From assembly GCF_042649925.1 (NCBI RefSeq), contig NZ_JBHSAF010000007.1:233319-297318 (forward strand): DNA of 64,000 nucleotides, given 5' to 3'. Under the pieces are notes generated by a model. It was not told the DNA's origin, did no database searches, and saw only the letters and a list, made by a program, of their open reading frames with translations. Made by a program: the position numbers and the translations under genes. Origin of the DNA: Pseudaeromonas sharmana (GTDB lineage: Bacteria > Pseudomonadota > Gammaproteobacteria > Enterobacterales > Aeromonadaceae). Each line of letters starts with the position of its first letter. Positions within the stretch are counted from its first letter, which is position 1. Of this stretch, positions 53,120 to 61,297 are shown in pieces.

Positions 53120-53714
53120 ACATGGCCGTGTCATTCAAACCTGGCAACGCCCGCGCTCAACCGGTTGTAGGAGCACACGAAGCTCGCGATGCTCTGCTGG
53201 CGGGAACCTGGCCGTGTTATTCAAACGTGGCAACGCCCACGTTCAACCGGTTGTAGGAGCAAGCGAAGCTCGCGATGCTCTGCTAGCGGGAACATGGCCG
53301 TGTTATTCCATCGTGGCAACGCCCGCTCTCAACCAGTTGTAGGAGCAAGCGAAGCTCGCGATGCTCTGCTGGCGGGAACATGGCTGTGTCATTCAAGCCT
53401 GGCAACGCCCACGCTCAACCGGTTGTAGGAGCACACGAAGCTCGCGATGTTCTGCTGGCGGGAACATGGCCGTGTCATTCAAACCTGGCAACGCCCACGC
53501 TCAACCGGTTGTAGGAGCAAGCGAAGCTCGCGATGCTCTGCTGGCGGGAACATGACCGTGTTATTCAATCGTGGCAATGCCCACGTTCAACCAGTTGTAG
53601 GAGCAAGCGAAGCTCGCGATGCTCTGCTGGCGGGAACATGGCCGTGTCATTCAAACCTGGCAACGCCCACGTTCAACCGGTTGTAGGAGCAAGCGAAGCT
53701 CGCGATGTTCTGCT
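53120..53714. repeat. 86-bp tandem repeat array, about 7 units
   Basis: The core TGTAGGAGCA recurs at 53166, 53252, 53338, 53424, 53510, 53596 and 53682, exactly 86 nt apart, and the sequence between cores is also conserved. Each core carries a small dyad GCGA-AGC-TCGC. The core resembles the REP-type GTAGGAGC...GCTCGCGA elements known from pseudomonads. 86 is not a multiple of three, so the short open frames through it are not genes. No transposase is nearby. Confidence 0.93.
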
Positions 53715-53730
53715 ATCGAAGGGACCGTTC

Positions 53731-53882
53731 CGCCCTGGTCAGCAAAGGGGGTTTGCCCACCTGCCGCTGGGCGGGGGCTGATCGGTGGGGCCGTTCCATC
53801 ATGACCTGATGGGATGACGGTGAGGACCGTTCCGCCCTGGTCGGCAAACGTGGGATTGCCCACCTGCCGCTGGGCGGGGGCG
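53731..53882. repeat. Direct repeat pair (about 50 bp) between the array and the island
   Basis: A motif beginning CCGTTCCGCCCTGGTC and ending CCTGCCGCTGGGCGGGGG occurs at about 53727-53777 and again at 53825-53882. A third, inverted copy lies at 56640-56691 beyond the island. A small hairpin CCATCA/TGATGG lies between the two copies. Confidence 0.8.
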
Positions 53883-54207
53883 GGTTAAGGGCCGAAGCCG
53901 CGGCCCTTAACAATCCTGCGGCTGGGTGTATGCCGACTGGCGGGAAGACCCCTCGCTGCGGAGTGCACTCCAACGGCCGGTCGCTACACGCCCTCCCTGG
54001 CGTGAAGCGCCCTCTCGCGGTTTCCTGACCGCTCACCGCCTGCGTTTCCCCGCCCCTCGGCCCGCCAGACGGCGCAGACATTGGTGAACCAGACAAAGCA
54101 AAGACATAGGAGCCATTTGCCCGGCAATGGTGGAGCCGAATCCTGCTAACGCTCTGGCTCTGGTCGGTTGGCGCTGAACGATGAGCGATGAGCGAAGCCC
54201 AACGGTT
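53829..54207. repeat. Left arm of large imperfect inverted repeat enclosing the ParA-HEPN cassette
   Basis: From outside to inside it has: the ~50-bp GC motif (53829-53882), a 10-bp hairpin TTAAGGGCCG/CGGCCCTTAA (53886-53911), a ~147-bp block starting TATGCCGACTG (53929-54075), and a REP-like block GGTTGGCGCTGA...GAAGCCCAACG (54157-54207). The same four elements stand in mirrored order and opposite strand at 56363-56691. Confidence 0.85.
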
Positions 54208-54444
54208 ACCGCGCAACCCGCATAAACACCCAACGATTGAATAAAAACTTAACAAAATGGGATCTTGCCCAATCGAACCCATTCCCTCCGAAAAACGGTT
54301 GCGCTAGTCTAGAGACCGACAAAATTCAAGCTGCCTGTCGTCGAACACAGGCCGCCGATGGCGAAATGTTTGGCGGGAAAATCAGTACATATCAAACTAA
54401 TTGATGTGTTTTGTTGGCCAACTTTAATTAATTTGAGGTGCTGA

Positions 54445-55485
54445 ATGGCGAAGGTAATATGTTTATTCAATCACAAAGGTGGTGTGAGCAAAACAACAAC
54501 AGCTTTTAACCTTGGATGGAAGATGGCTGAACTAGGGAAGAGAGTATTACTTGCCGACTTCGATCCCCAATGTAACCTTACAGGAATGGTAATGGGTTAT
54601 GACGGGGTCGAAGACCTTGAACCAACATATTCATCAAACCCATGTAACAATGTCAAAGACGCATTATCTCCAGCATTTGAATCACAACCAAGGATGATTG
54701 ATGGTGCTGAATGCATAAGTGTCAAGGGTAATAACAATTTATTATTATTACCAGGCCATATCGCCCTTTCAGAATACGAAACTACTCTAGGTATCGCGCA
54801 GGAACTATCAGGCTCATTGCTTCCACTAAGAAATCTTCCAGGCTCAATTAGATATTTGCTTGATGAAACAGCAACAAAATACAATATTGATGTTGTACTA
54901 GTAGACATGAGCCCAAGTCTTGGTCCATTAAATCAAAATCTGCTCATGACGTCAGATTTTTTTATTGTACCCTTACATCCTGACTATTTTTCATCAATGG
55001 CATTGAGCTCTCTTGCGAGAGCATTGCCGAAATGGAAAAAATGGGCCGAAATGGCATACGGATTGGATGTATTAGCAAGTGCAGATTACCCTTTCCCCAG
55101 CCCTGATATAAAATTTGCCGGAGCGATAATTCAAAAATATCGCCCAAGAAATGGTAAGGCATCAAAAGCCTTTCAATCTTGGATAGATAAATTGCAATCA
55201 GGGCTACAAAATACATTAATTCCGACTTTTGTTGCTGCAGGAATGCTTGACATCCATTCATTCACATCATTAACAAACATTAACCCTTGGGAACCAATAA
55301 TGGAGGTTGCTGATTTCAATAGCATTATTGCCCTTTCCCAAGAATTTCAAACACCTGTATATGCACTTACTGCGGAACAGGTATCTCAACAGGGTTCAGT
55401 GTGGGAGCAAACAAAAAAATCAATGGAGTCCTTTGAGGATGCATTTAGACTTTGTGCAGAGAGATTGCTTAAACTAATCGAATAA
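54445..55485 (+). CDS. ParA/Soj-like ATPase of AT-rich island
   Basis: 346 aa. It has the deviant Walker A K11-GGVSK16-TTT with the ParA signature lysine, Walker A' LLADFDPQCNLT (D38/D40) and Walker B VVLVDMSP (D154). It lacks an N-terminal DNA-binding domain, and no ParB gene or parS-like repeat is near, which argues against chromosome or plasmid partition. The C-terminal 100 residues (PWEPIMEVADFNSIIALSQEF...) look like the cellulose-synthase/defence-associated ParA branch only loosely. GAGG precedes the ATG. Codon use is AT-rich, unlike all other genes here. Six nt separate it from the HEPN gene. Confidence 0.85.
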   Translation: MAKVICLFNHKGGVSKTTTAFNLGWKMAELGKRVLLADFDPQCNLTGMVMGYDGVEDLEPTYSSNPCNNVKDALSPAFESQPRMIDGAECISVKGNNNLLLLPGHIALSEYETTLGIAQELSGSLLPLRNLPGSIRYLLDETATKYNIDVVLVDMSPSLGPLNQNLLMTSDFFIVPLHPDYFSSMALSSLARALPKWKKWAEMAYGLDVLASADYPFPSPDIKFAGAIIQKYRPRNGKASKAFQSWIDKLQSGLQNTLIPTFVAAGMLDIHSFTSLTNINPWEPIMEVADFNSIIALSQEFQTPVYALTAEQVSQQGSVWEQTKKSMESFEDAFRLCAERLLKLIE

Positions 55486-55491
55486 ATAAAA

Positions 55492-56124
55492 ATGAACAAA
55501 CCAATTAATGTTTTTAATGATGCATGGGCTCGTTGCGATATGTTATCAGCGACGCATGCTTATTTATCAAAGTCAACAACTAAAGCATTAAATTCAGATG
55601 AATTACTTAGAGCTGAGTGGGTTGCCAGAATTTCAGCTTTAGATTTATACATTCACGAACTAGTGGCTGGCTTAATGGTTGAGATTTTTATTGGAAATAG
55701 GCCATCCACACCAGCTTTCAACAAGTTCATGCTTAGTAATGACGCAATCAATCGAATAATGAACGCCTCAAACCAAACAGAAGCTGGTTCTATATTTGAC
55801 CTCGAGGTAAGGCGACAATTGGGATTCGTAACATATCAAGGGCACGAGTCTATCGCTGATGGTATTAGACTGGTTTCTTCAGTTGAATTATGGAACAGTA
55901 TTGCAAGTCATTATGGTGCAACGGGTACTAACCACCAAAAAAAAGCAAAAGAAATAAAAGGACAGCTATCTGCCATAGTATCCCGCAGAAACCAAATAGC
56001 ACATGAAGGAGATATGCAACCAACCGCACCTAGAACTCCGTGGCCTATACACAAAAACGACTTGGAAATCGTCAGAGAATTTATAAAAAAATTAGTCCTA
56101 GGAATAGATGCGATAGTTAATTAA
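55492..56124 (+). CDS. HEPN-type predicted ribonuclease (RiboL-PSP-HEPN-like)
   Basis: 210 aa, mostly helical. Near the C-terminus SRRNQIAHEGD gives R166-x4-H171, the HEPN RNase signature Rx4-6H, preceded by basic RR and followed by E-G-D as in the RiboL-PSP-HEPN group. The N-terminal LLRAEWVARISALDLYIHELV also suits that group. HEPN proteins of this kind cut RNA in abortive-infection and toxin-antitoxin systems. No separate Shine-Dalgarno is visible, so translation is probably coupled to the ATPase. AT-rich like its partner. Confidence 0.75.
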   Translation: MNKPINVFNDAWARCDMLSATHAYLSKSTTKALNSDELLRAEWVARISALDLYIHELVAGLMVEIFIGNRPSTPAFNKFMLSNDAINRIMNASNQTEAGSIFDLEVRRQLGFVTYQGHESIADGIRLVSSVELWNSIASHYGATGTNHQKKAKEIKGQLSAIVSRRNQIAHEGDMQPTAPRTPWPIHKNDLEIVREFIKKLVLGIDAIVN

Positions 56125-56161
56125 TGCCACCATGTGAACTAATTGATTACTAGCATGCGAC

Positions 56162-56242
56162 GATGTAATTGCCCCTTGGCGATTAGCGAGGTGTAATTGC
56201 GTTCATGATTTAATCCACAATAGATTACATCACCGCCAAGGG
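56162..56242. repeat. Cluster of short direct and inverted repeats after the HEPN gene
   Basis: GATGTAATTGC (56162-56172) is repeated as GGTGTAATTGC (56190-56200). GATGTAAT is inverted as ATTACATC (56224-56231), and CCCTTGGCG (56173-56181) as CGCCAAGGG (56234-56242). The layout resembles an insertion-sequence end with several transposase sites, but no transposase gene is present. The stretch 56125-56362 holds nothing else recognisable. Confidence 0.6.
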
Positions 56243-56362
56243 TCAAGGGTAAAGAAGCCGGCGGTGAATTTAGAATGAGTCCAAAATTCGGCCCCTATTT
56301 CCTCTGGCCGCAAGATTTAACCCTCTGAGCACAGCAAATCAGCCATACCCCGTCGAGCAGCA

Positions 56363-56691
56363 ACCCGTTGGGCTTCGCTAACGCTCAGCGCCAACCTACC
56401 AGAGCCAAACCCTTTGGCTTTAGATGTTGACGCTTGATACTGGCGCCGTCTGCCGGGCCGAGCGTAGGGGGGCACGCAGCCGGTGAGCGGTCAGGATGAC
56501 CGCGAGAGGGAGCTTCACGCCAGGGACGGCGTGTAGCGACCGGCCGGTGGAGAGCCCACCGCAGCGAGGGGCTTTCCCAGCAGTCGGCATACGCTAAAGG
56601 CCCGGGGTCAAGGGGGCATGGCCTTATGCCCCCTTGCCGCCCCCGCCAAGCGGCAGGTTGGCAAACCACCCAAGCCGACCAAGGGCGGAAC
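56363..56691. repeat. Right arm of large imperfect inverted repeat
   Basis: Mirror of the left arm: REP-like block CGTTGGGCTTCGCTAACGCT...GCGCCAACC (56363-56406), the ~150-bp block ending at 56591 (R1, 56442-56591), a hairpin GGGGGCAT/ATGCCCCC (56612-56633), and the GC motif (56640-56691). Between this arm and treZ (56692-56941) lies a GC-rich stretch with a short direct repeat (ACCGTTCCAGAACCCG twice near 56699 and 56740) and no gene. Confidence 0.85.
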
Positions 56692-56941
56692 GGCCGTCAC
56701 CGTTCCAGAACCCGAACCCGAACCACGGCGGAACAGCCACGACCGTTCCAGAACCCGGACGGCAGCCCGGGTCGAGGTCGAACCGGACTCCGGCATGATC
56801 CGGATCCCGTTCCACCCCCATGATCCGCCCCCGCCCCTGTGTCGCCGCGATCAGAACAGGGTAGAGTGGAACCAGTTCCATCCGGGCAGCCTACGACGAC
56901 CGAGATGGAAGCCAACACCGGCAAGAATCACTGGGGGAAAC

Positions 56942-58681
56942 ATGGTCGCGTTAGGTCACTACAACAACGAACAGGGTCAATCGGCATTTCGCGTGTTCGC
57001 ACCGGATCGTCAGCAGGTGGCGCTGCGCCTCGAGGATGAGGCACGCACGCTGCCGATGCAGCGCGATGCGGCCGGTTACTGGAGCCTGAGCCTGCCCCGC
57101 CTGGCCGAAGGCAGCCGCTACCGCTTCGAGCTGGACGGCACCGCCTACCCGGACCCGGCGTCCCGCGCCCAACCGGACGGCGTGCACGGCGCCTCGGCGG
57201 TGGCCTACCCCAGCCGCGTCAAGGCCGCGGACTGGCGCGGCGTCACCATCGACGACGCCATCATCTATGAGCTGCACATCGGCACCTTCACCGCGGAGGG
57301 CACCCTGGCCGCCGCCCGGGCCAAGCTGCCGCACCTGCAGGCGCTGGGCATTACGGTGATCGAGCTGCTGCCGCTGGCGGCCTTCCCCGGCGAGCGCAAC
57401 TGGGGCTATGACGGTACCTATCTGTTTGCGTTGCACGGCGCCTACGGCAGCTATGCCGATCTGCAGGCCTTCATCGAGGCGGCCCACGATCTGGGCATTG
57501 CGGTGATTCTGGATGTGGTCTACAACCACTTCGGCCCGGAAGGTAACTACAGCTGGGCCTATGCCCCCTACACCAAGCAAGCCGATACGCCGTGGGGCGC
57601 GGCGATCAACTTCGACGGCGGCCACAGCGAGGGCATCCGCGCCTTCTATCTGGCCAACACCCGTTACTGGCTGGAAGAGATCGGCTTCGACGGTTTCCGC
57701 ATGGATGCCGTGTCGCTGATTTTCGACGCCTCACCGCGCCATATCCTGCGCGAAATTACCGATCTGGCCCGCGACATCGCCGCCCGCGAGGGACGCGAGA
57801 TCCTGATGATCGCCGAACACCTGCGCAACGAGACCGAAGTCACCGCCGCCGATGGCTACGCCTACCACAGCCAGTGGAACGACGATCTGAACCATGCGCT
57901 GTTCGCGTTCCTGACCGGCGAAAAGGGGCGTCATTACGACAGCTTTGGCAGCTTCGACGATATCGTGAAGGCGCTGCGCGACAGCTTCGTGCTGGACGGT
58001 ACCCGCATGCATACCTTCTACAACCGCCTGTTCGGCACCGATGGCCGTGGCACCGCCGCCACCGAGCACGTAGTGCATACCCAGAACCACGACCAGATCG
58101 GCAACCGCCCCCAGGGCGATCGCATGATCGCCAGCTATGGCCGCGACAAGGCGCTGCTGGCCACCATCACCATGCTGGCCAGCCCCTATGTGCCGATGCT
58201 GTTCATGGGCGAAGAGTATGGCGAGACGGCACCGTTCCTGTTCTTTGAGGAGTTCGCCGACGCCAACCTGATCCAGGCGGTGCGCGATGGCCGCCGCCGC
58301 GAGTTCGCCTTCCAGGATGGCAGCGAACCCCGGGATGCCCACGACCGCGCGGCGTTCACCGACTCCAAGCTGCAGTGGTCCCGCCTCGACAGCGCCGACG
58401 GCCAGACGCTGTTCCACTTCTACCAGGCGCTGATTGCGCTGAAGCGCGCCGGCAAGCTCGGTCCGCGCGACAAGCAGCAGGTCGGCATCGCCGCTGATGC
58501 GCAGACTGGCCTGATCTGTATCCAGACCGACGAGAGCCTGACGCTGCTGAACTTCTCAACCGAAACCTGCCAGGTGCCGGTGGAGGCGCAATGGGCACTC
58601 TACCTGAGCAGCAATGAACCGGGGGTCGGCGGTCTGCTGCCACCGTTCAGCGCCCACATCTACCTGCGCGTCGCCGATTAA
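56942..58681 (+). CDS. treZ: Malto-oligosyltrehalose trehalohydrolase
   Basis: 579 aa. An N-terminal CBM48-like domain (FRVFAPDRQQVALRLEDEAR...) is followed by a GH13 barrel with the triad D255 (GFDGFRMDAV), E292 (MIAEHLRNE) and D384 (TQNHDQIGNRP). ELHIGTFTAEGTL and DVVYNHFGPEGNYS are TreZ-typical. It releases trehalose from maltooligosyl-trehalose. The usual partner treY is not adjacent. ATG 56942 has GGGGGA upstream; the open frame extends 108 codons further into the repeat region but without family similarity. Confidence 0.9.
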   Translation: MVALGHYNNEQGQSAFRVFAPDRQQVALRLEDEARTLPMQRDAAGYWSLSLPRLAEGSRYRFELDGTAYPDPASRAQPDGVHGASAVAYPSRVKAADWRGVTIDDAIIYELHIGTFTAEGTLAAARAKLPHLQALGITVIELLPLAAFPGERNWGYDGTYLFALHGAYGSYADLQAFIEAAHDLGIAVILDVVYNHFGPEGNYSWAYAPYTKQADTPWGAAINFDGGHSEGIRAFYLANTRYWLEEIGFDGFRMDAVSLIFDASPRHILREITDLARDIAAREGREILMIAEHLRNETEVTAADGYAYHSQWNDDLNHALFAFLTGEKGRHYDSFGSFDDIVKALRDSFVLDGTRMHTFYNRLFGTDGRGTAATEHVVHTQNHDQIGNRPQGDRMIASYGRDKALLATITMLASPYVPMLFMGEEYGETAPFLFFEEFADANLIQAVRDGRRREFAFQDGSEPRDAHDRAAFTDSKLQWSRLDSADGQTLFHFYQALIALKRAGKLGPRDKQQVGIAADAQTGLICIQTDESLTLLNFSTETCQVPVEAQWALYLSSNEPGVGGLLPPFSAHIYLRVAD

Positions 58682-58755
58682 CCATCCAGCGCCGGTGCTC
58701 GCCACCGGCGCTCTCCCGCTTCTCTGCCTCCGCCCGCTGAGCGCCGCCAGGCGTG

Positions 58756-59691
58756 TCAGTGGCCGCCCTGACGTGCCAGCTGGGCACGCAATAACGCCAG
58801 AAACTGATCCCGCGGCCGGTGCACGCGCGCATGACGCTTGCTGATCGCCACCATGCCGAGCCGGTAGTGGTGTTGCTGCGGCAGCAGCGTGCGCAGCCGG
58901 CCCGCCGCGACATAGGGCGCCGCGAACTGATCCGGCAGGAACCCCAGATAGGCGCCGGAGAGCAGCAGAGCGGCGCGGCTCTCGTAGTAGTAGGCCTTGC
59001 CCTCGCGGCGAAAGCCCGCCAGCTGGCGACTGATCTCGGGGTGGGTCTGCAGTTCGGCGTGGGCCAGCGGATAGTCGGCCAGCCGGGCGGTGAGCCGGGC
59101 GTCGTCATGCTCGGCAAACAGCGGATGATCGGCGCCGCAATAGAGGTAGCACTGCTCCTGATACAGCGGCAGGTAGTCGAGGCCATCGAGCTCGCGGTGA
59201 AACGGGATCACGCCGAGGTGGATCTCCTCGGCCAGCACGCGCCGTTCGATCTCGCCCATCGCCTCGATGTCCAGCGCCAGTCGCACCTTGGGCGCCTGGC
59301 GCGCAAACTCGCCGAGGGCCGGTGTCAGCGGACAGCGCGGGTCCAGCAGCACCGAGTCGCTGGTCAGGATGCGCAGTTCGCCGGCCAGCTGCACATGCAT
59401 GCCGTTGAGCTGGCTGCGGAAATCCTCGATCTGCTCCAGCAGGCGGTTCACCGCCTGATAGACCGCCGCCCCCTCTTCACTGAGCACAAAGCCACTGCGC
59501 CCGCGCTGGCACAGCGACAGGCCGAGCCGCGCTTCCAGCTTGCTCATATGGATGCTGATGGTCGAGCGACTGATGTTCAGCTCGGTCTCGGCGGCGGCAA
59601 AGCCGCCACACTCCACCACCGTCTTGAACAGCTTCAGCAGCTTCAAGTCCAGATCGGCGATCTGCGCCAGCGCGGCGATTTTACCGGCCAT
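58756..59691 (-). CDS. LysR-type regulator divergent from gabD
   Basis: 311 aa. The HTH LDLKLLKLFKTVVECGGFAAAETELNISRSTISIHMSKLEARLGLSLCQRGRSGFVLSEEG is followed by a LysR effector domain. It is divergent from gabD with a 116-nt gap; an activator of GABA use is the natural guess. Convergent with treZ (74 nt). Confidence 0.88.
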   Translation of the reverse strand: MAGKIAALAQIADLDLKLLKLFKTVVECGGFAAAETELNISRSTISIHMSKLEARLGLSLCQRGRSGFVLSEEGAAVYQAVNRLLEQIEDFRSQLNGMHVQLAGELRILTSDSVLLDPRCPLTPALGEFARQAPKVRLALDIEAMGEIERRVLAEEIHLGVIPFHRELDGLDYLPLYQEQCYLYCGADHPLFAEHDDARLTARLADYPLAHAELQTHPEISRQLAGFRREGKAYYYESRAALLLSGAYLGFLPDQFAAPYVAAGRLRTLLPQQHHYRLGMVAISKRHARVHRPRDQFLALLRAQLARQGGH

Positions 59692-59807
59692 AGTTTTATA
59701 TTCCTCAAACTATGAGTTGATACGTCGTAACTTATCATACGCATGCGCGGATCTACTATGGCTTATCCGTGCGTGGCCAGGCCACGCGTCGCCGAAAGGA
59801 AGCTGTT

Positions 59808-61262
59808 ATGACACTGCAACATGAAGTCCGCGCCCTGATCCGTACCCAGGGCTACATCGCCGGAGAGTGGGTCTCGGCCGACCAGCACTTTGCGGTCACC
59901 AATCCGGCCGACGGCAGCATAGTGGCTGACGTCGCCAATCTCGGTGCAGAGCACGCCCAGGCCGCCATCGATGCCGCCGAAGCGGCCCTGCCGGCCTGGC
60001 GTGCCCTGAGTGGCAAACAGCGCAGCCAGATCCTCAAGCGCTGGTACGCGCTGATTGTCAGCCAGACCGAGCCGCTGGCCCAGCTGATGACGCTGGAGCA
60101 AGGCAAGCCGCTGGCCGAGGCGCGCGGCGAGGTCACCTATGGCGCCAGCTTCGTCGAGTGGTTTGCCGAAGAGGCCAAGCGCACCTACGGCGATGTGATG
60201 CCGGCGCCGACCCCGGACAAACGCATCCTGACGCTGAAACAACCGATCGGTGTGGTCGCCGCCATTACGCCATGGAACTTCCCGGTCGCGATGATCACCC
60301 GCAAGGTGGCGCCGGCGCTGGCCGCCGGTTGCACCCTGGTGCTCAAACCCTCCGAGGAGACCCCGCTGTGTGCACTGGCACTGGCCGAACTGGCGGAACA
60401 GGCCGGGCTGCCGGCCGGGGTGCTGAATATCGTCCCGACTACCCACTCCGCCGCCGTCGGCGAAGTGCTGACCGCCAGCCCGGTGGTGCGCAAACTGACC
60501 TTCACCGGCAGCACCGGCGTCGGCAAGCGCTTGATGGCGCAGTGCGCCGGCACCGTGAAGAAGCTGTCGCTGGAGCTGGGTGGCAATGCGCCGTTCCTGG
60601 TCTTCGACGACGCCGATCTGGAGCAGGCGATCCAGGGCATACTGCTCGCCAAGTACCGCAACGCCGGCCAGACCTGCATCTGTGCCAACCGCATCCTGGT
60701 GCAGAGCGGTATTCACGACCGCTTCGTCGCCCGGCTCGGTGAGGCCATCGCCGCCTTCAATGTCGGCCACGGTTTCGAAGCCGACACCCAGATAGGCCCG
60801 CTGATCAACGCCGCCGCCGTCAACAAGGTGCAGGCGCTGGTCGAGGATGCGCTGGCCGCCGGCGCACAGTGTGTCGTCCGCCATACGGCCACGCCGCAGG
60901 ATGGCAGCTTCTATCCGCCGACGCTGCTGACCGGCATCCAGCCGCAGATGCGCATCGCCCGCGAGGAGATTTTCGGCCCGGTCAGCGCCGTGGTGCGCTT
61001 CGATGACGAAGCCGAAGCCATCGCACTGGCTAACAACACCAGCGCCGGCCTCGCCGCCTACCTCTATACCCGCGATCTGAACCGCCTGTTCCGCGTCGCC
61101 GAGGCGCTGGAGTACGGCATGGTCGGCATCAATGACAGCGCCATCTCCAACGAGGTGGGGCCGTTCGGCGGCGTCAAGGAGTCCGGCCTCGGCCGCGAAG
61201 GCTCCAAGTACGGCCTCGATGAATTCATGGAACTCAAATACCTCTGCCTCGGCGGCTTCTGA
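59808..61262 (+). CDS. gabD: NADP-dependent succinate-semialdehyde dehydrogenase
   Basis: 484 aa (E. coli 482). Catalytic C290 in NAGQTCICANR and base E256 in LELGGNAP are present, with the coenzyme motif TFTGSTGVGK. It oxidises succinate semialdehyde to succinate. AAAGGA precedes ATG 59808. 35 nt upstream of gabT. Confidence 0.94.
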   Translation: MTLQHEVRALIRTQGYIAGEWVSADQHFAVTNPADGSIVADVANLGAEHAQAAIDAAEAALPAWRALSGKQRSQILKRWYALIVSQTEPLAQLMTLEQGKPLAEARGEVTYGASFVEWFAEEAKRTYGDVMPAPTPDKRILTLKQPIGVVAAITPWNFPVAMITRKVAPALAAGCTLVLKPSEETPLCALALAELAEQAGLPAGVLNIVPTTHSAAVGEVLTASPVVRKLTFTGSTGVGKRLMAQCAGTVKKLSLELGGNAPFLVFDDADLEQAIQGILLAKYRNAGQTCICANRILVQSGIHDRFVARLGEAIAAFNVGHGFEADTQIGPLINAAAVNKVQALVEDALAAGAQCVVRHTATPQDGSFYPPTLLTGIQPQMRIAREEIFGPVSAVVRFDDEAEAIALANNTSAGLAAYLYTRDLNRLFRVAEALEYGMVGINDSAISNEVGPFGGVKESGLGREGSKYGLDEFMELKYLCLGGF

Positions 61263-61297
61263 GCCGGGCATTCACGAATACGCAAGGAGCAATCACA

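Noticed and set aside
53120..53714. Possible CRISPR array
   Set aside because: The sequence between cores is conserved too, the period is 86 nt, and no cas genes are present; it is a tandem repeat.
53100..53804. Series of overlapping 60-80 aa open frames within the tandem array
   Set aside because: They are copies of the same repeat read in rotating frames; 86 is not divisible by three and no ribosome sites are consistent.
54445..55485. Plasmid or ICE partition gene
   Set aside because: No ParB, parS-like repeats, integrase, relaxase or replication gene is present; the partner is an HEPN protein.
59763..61271. 502-aa open frame antisense to gabD
   Set aside because: GC-bias shadow of an unambiguous aldehyde dehydrogenase.
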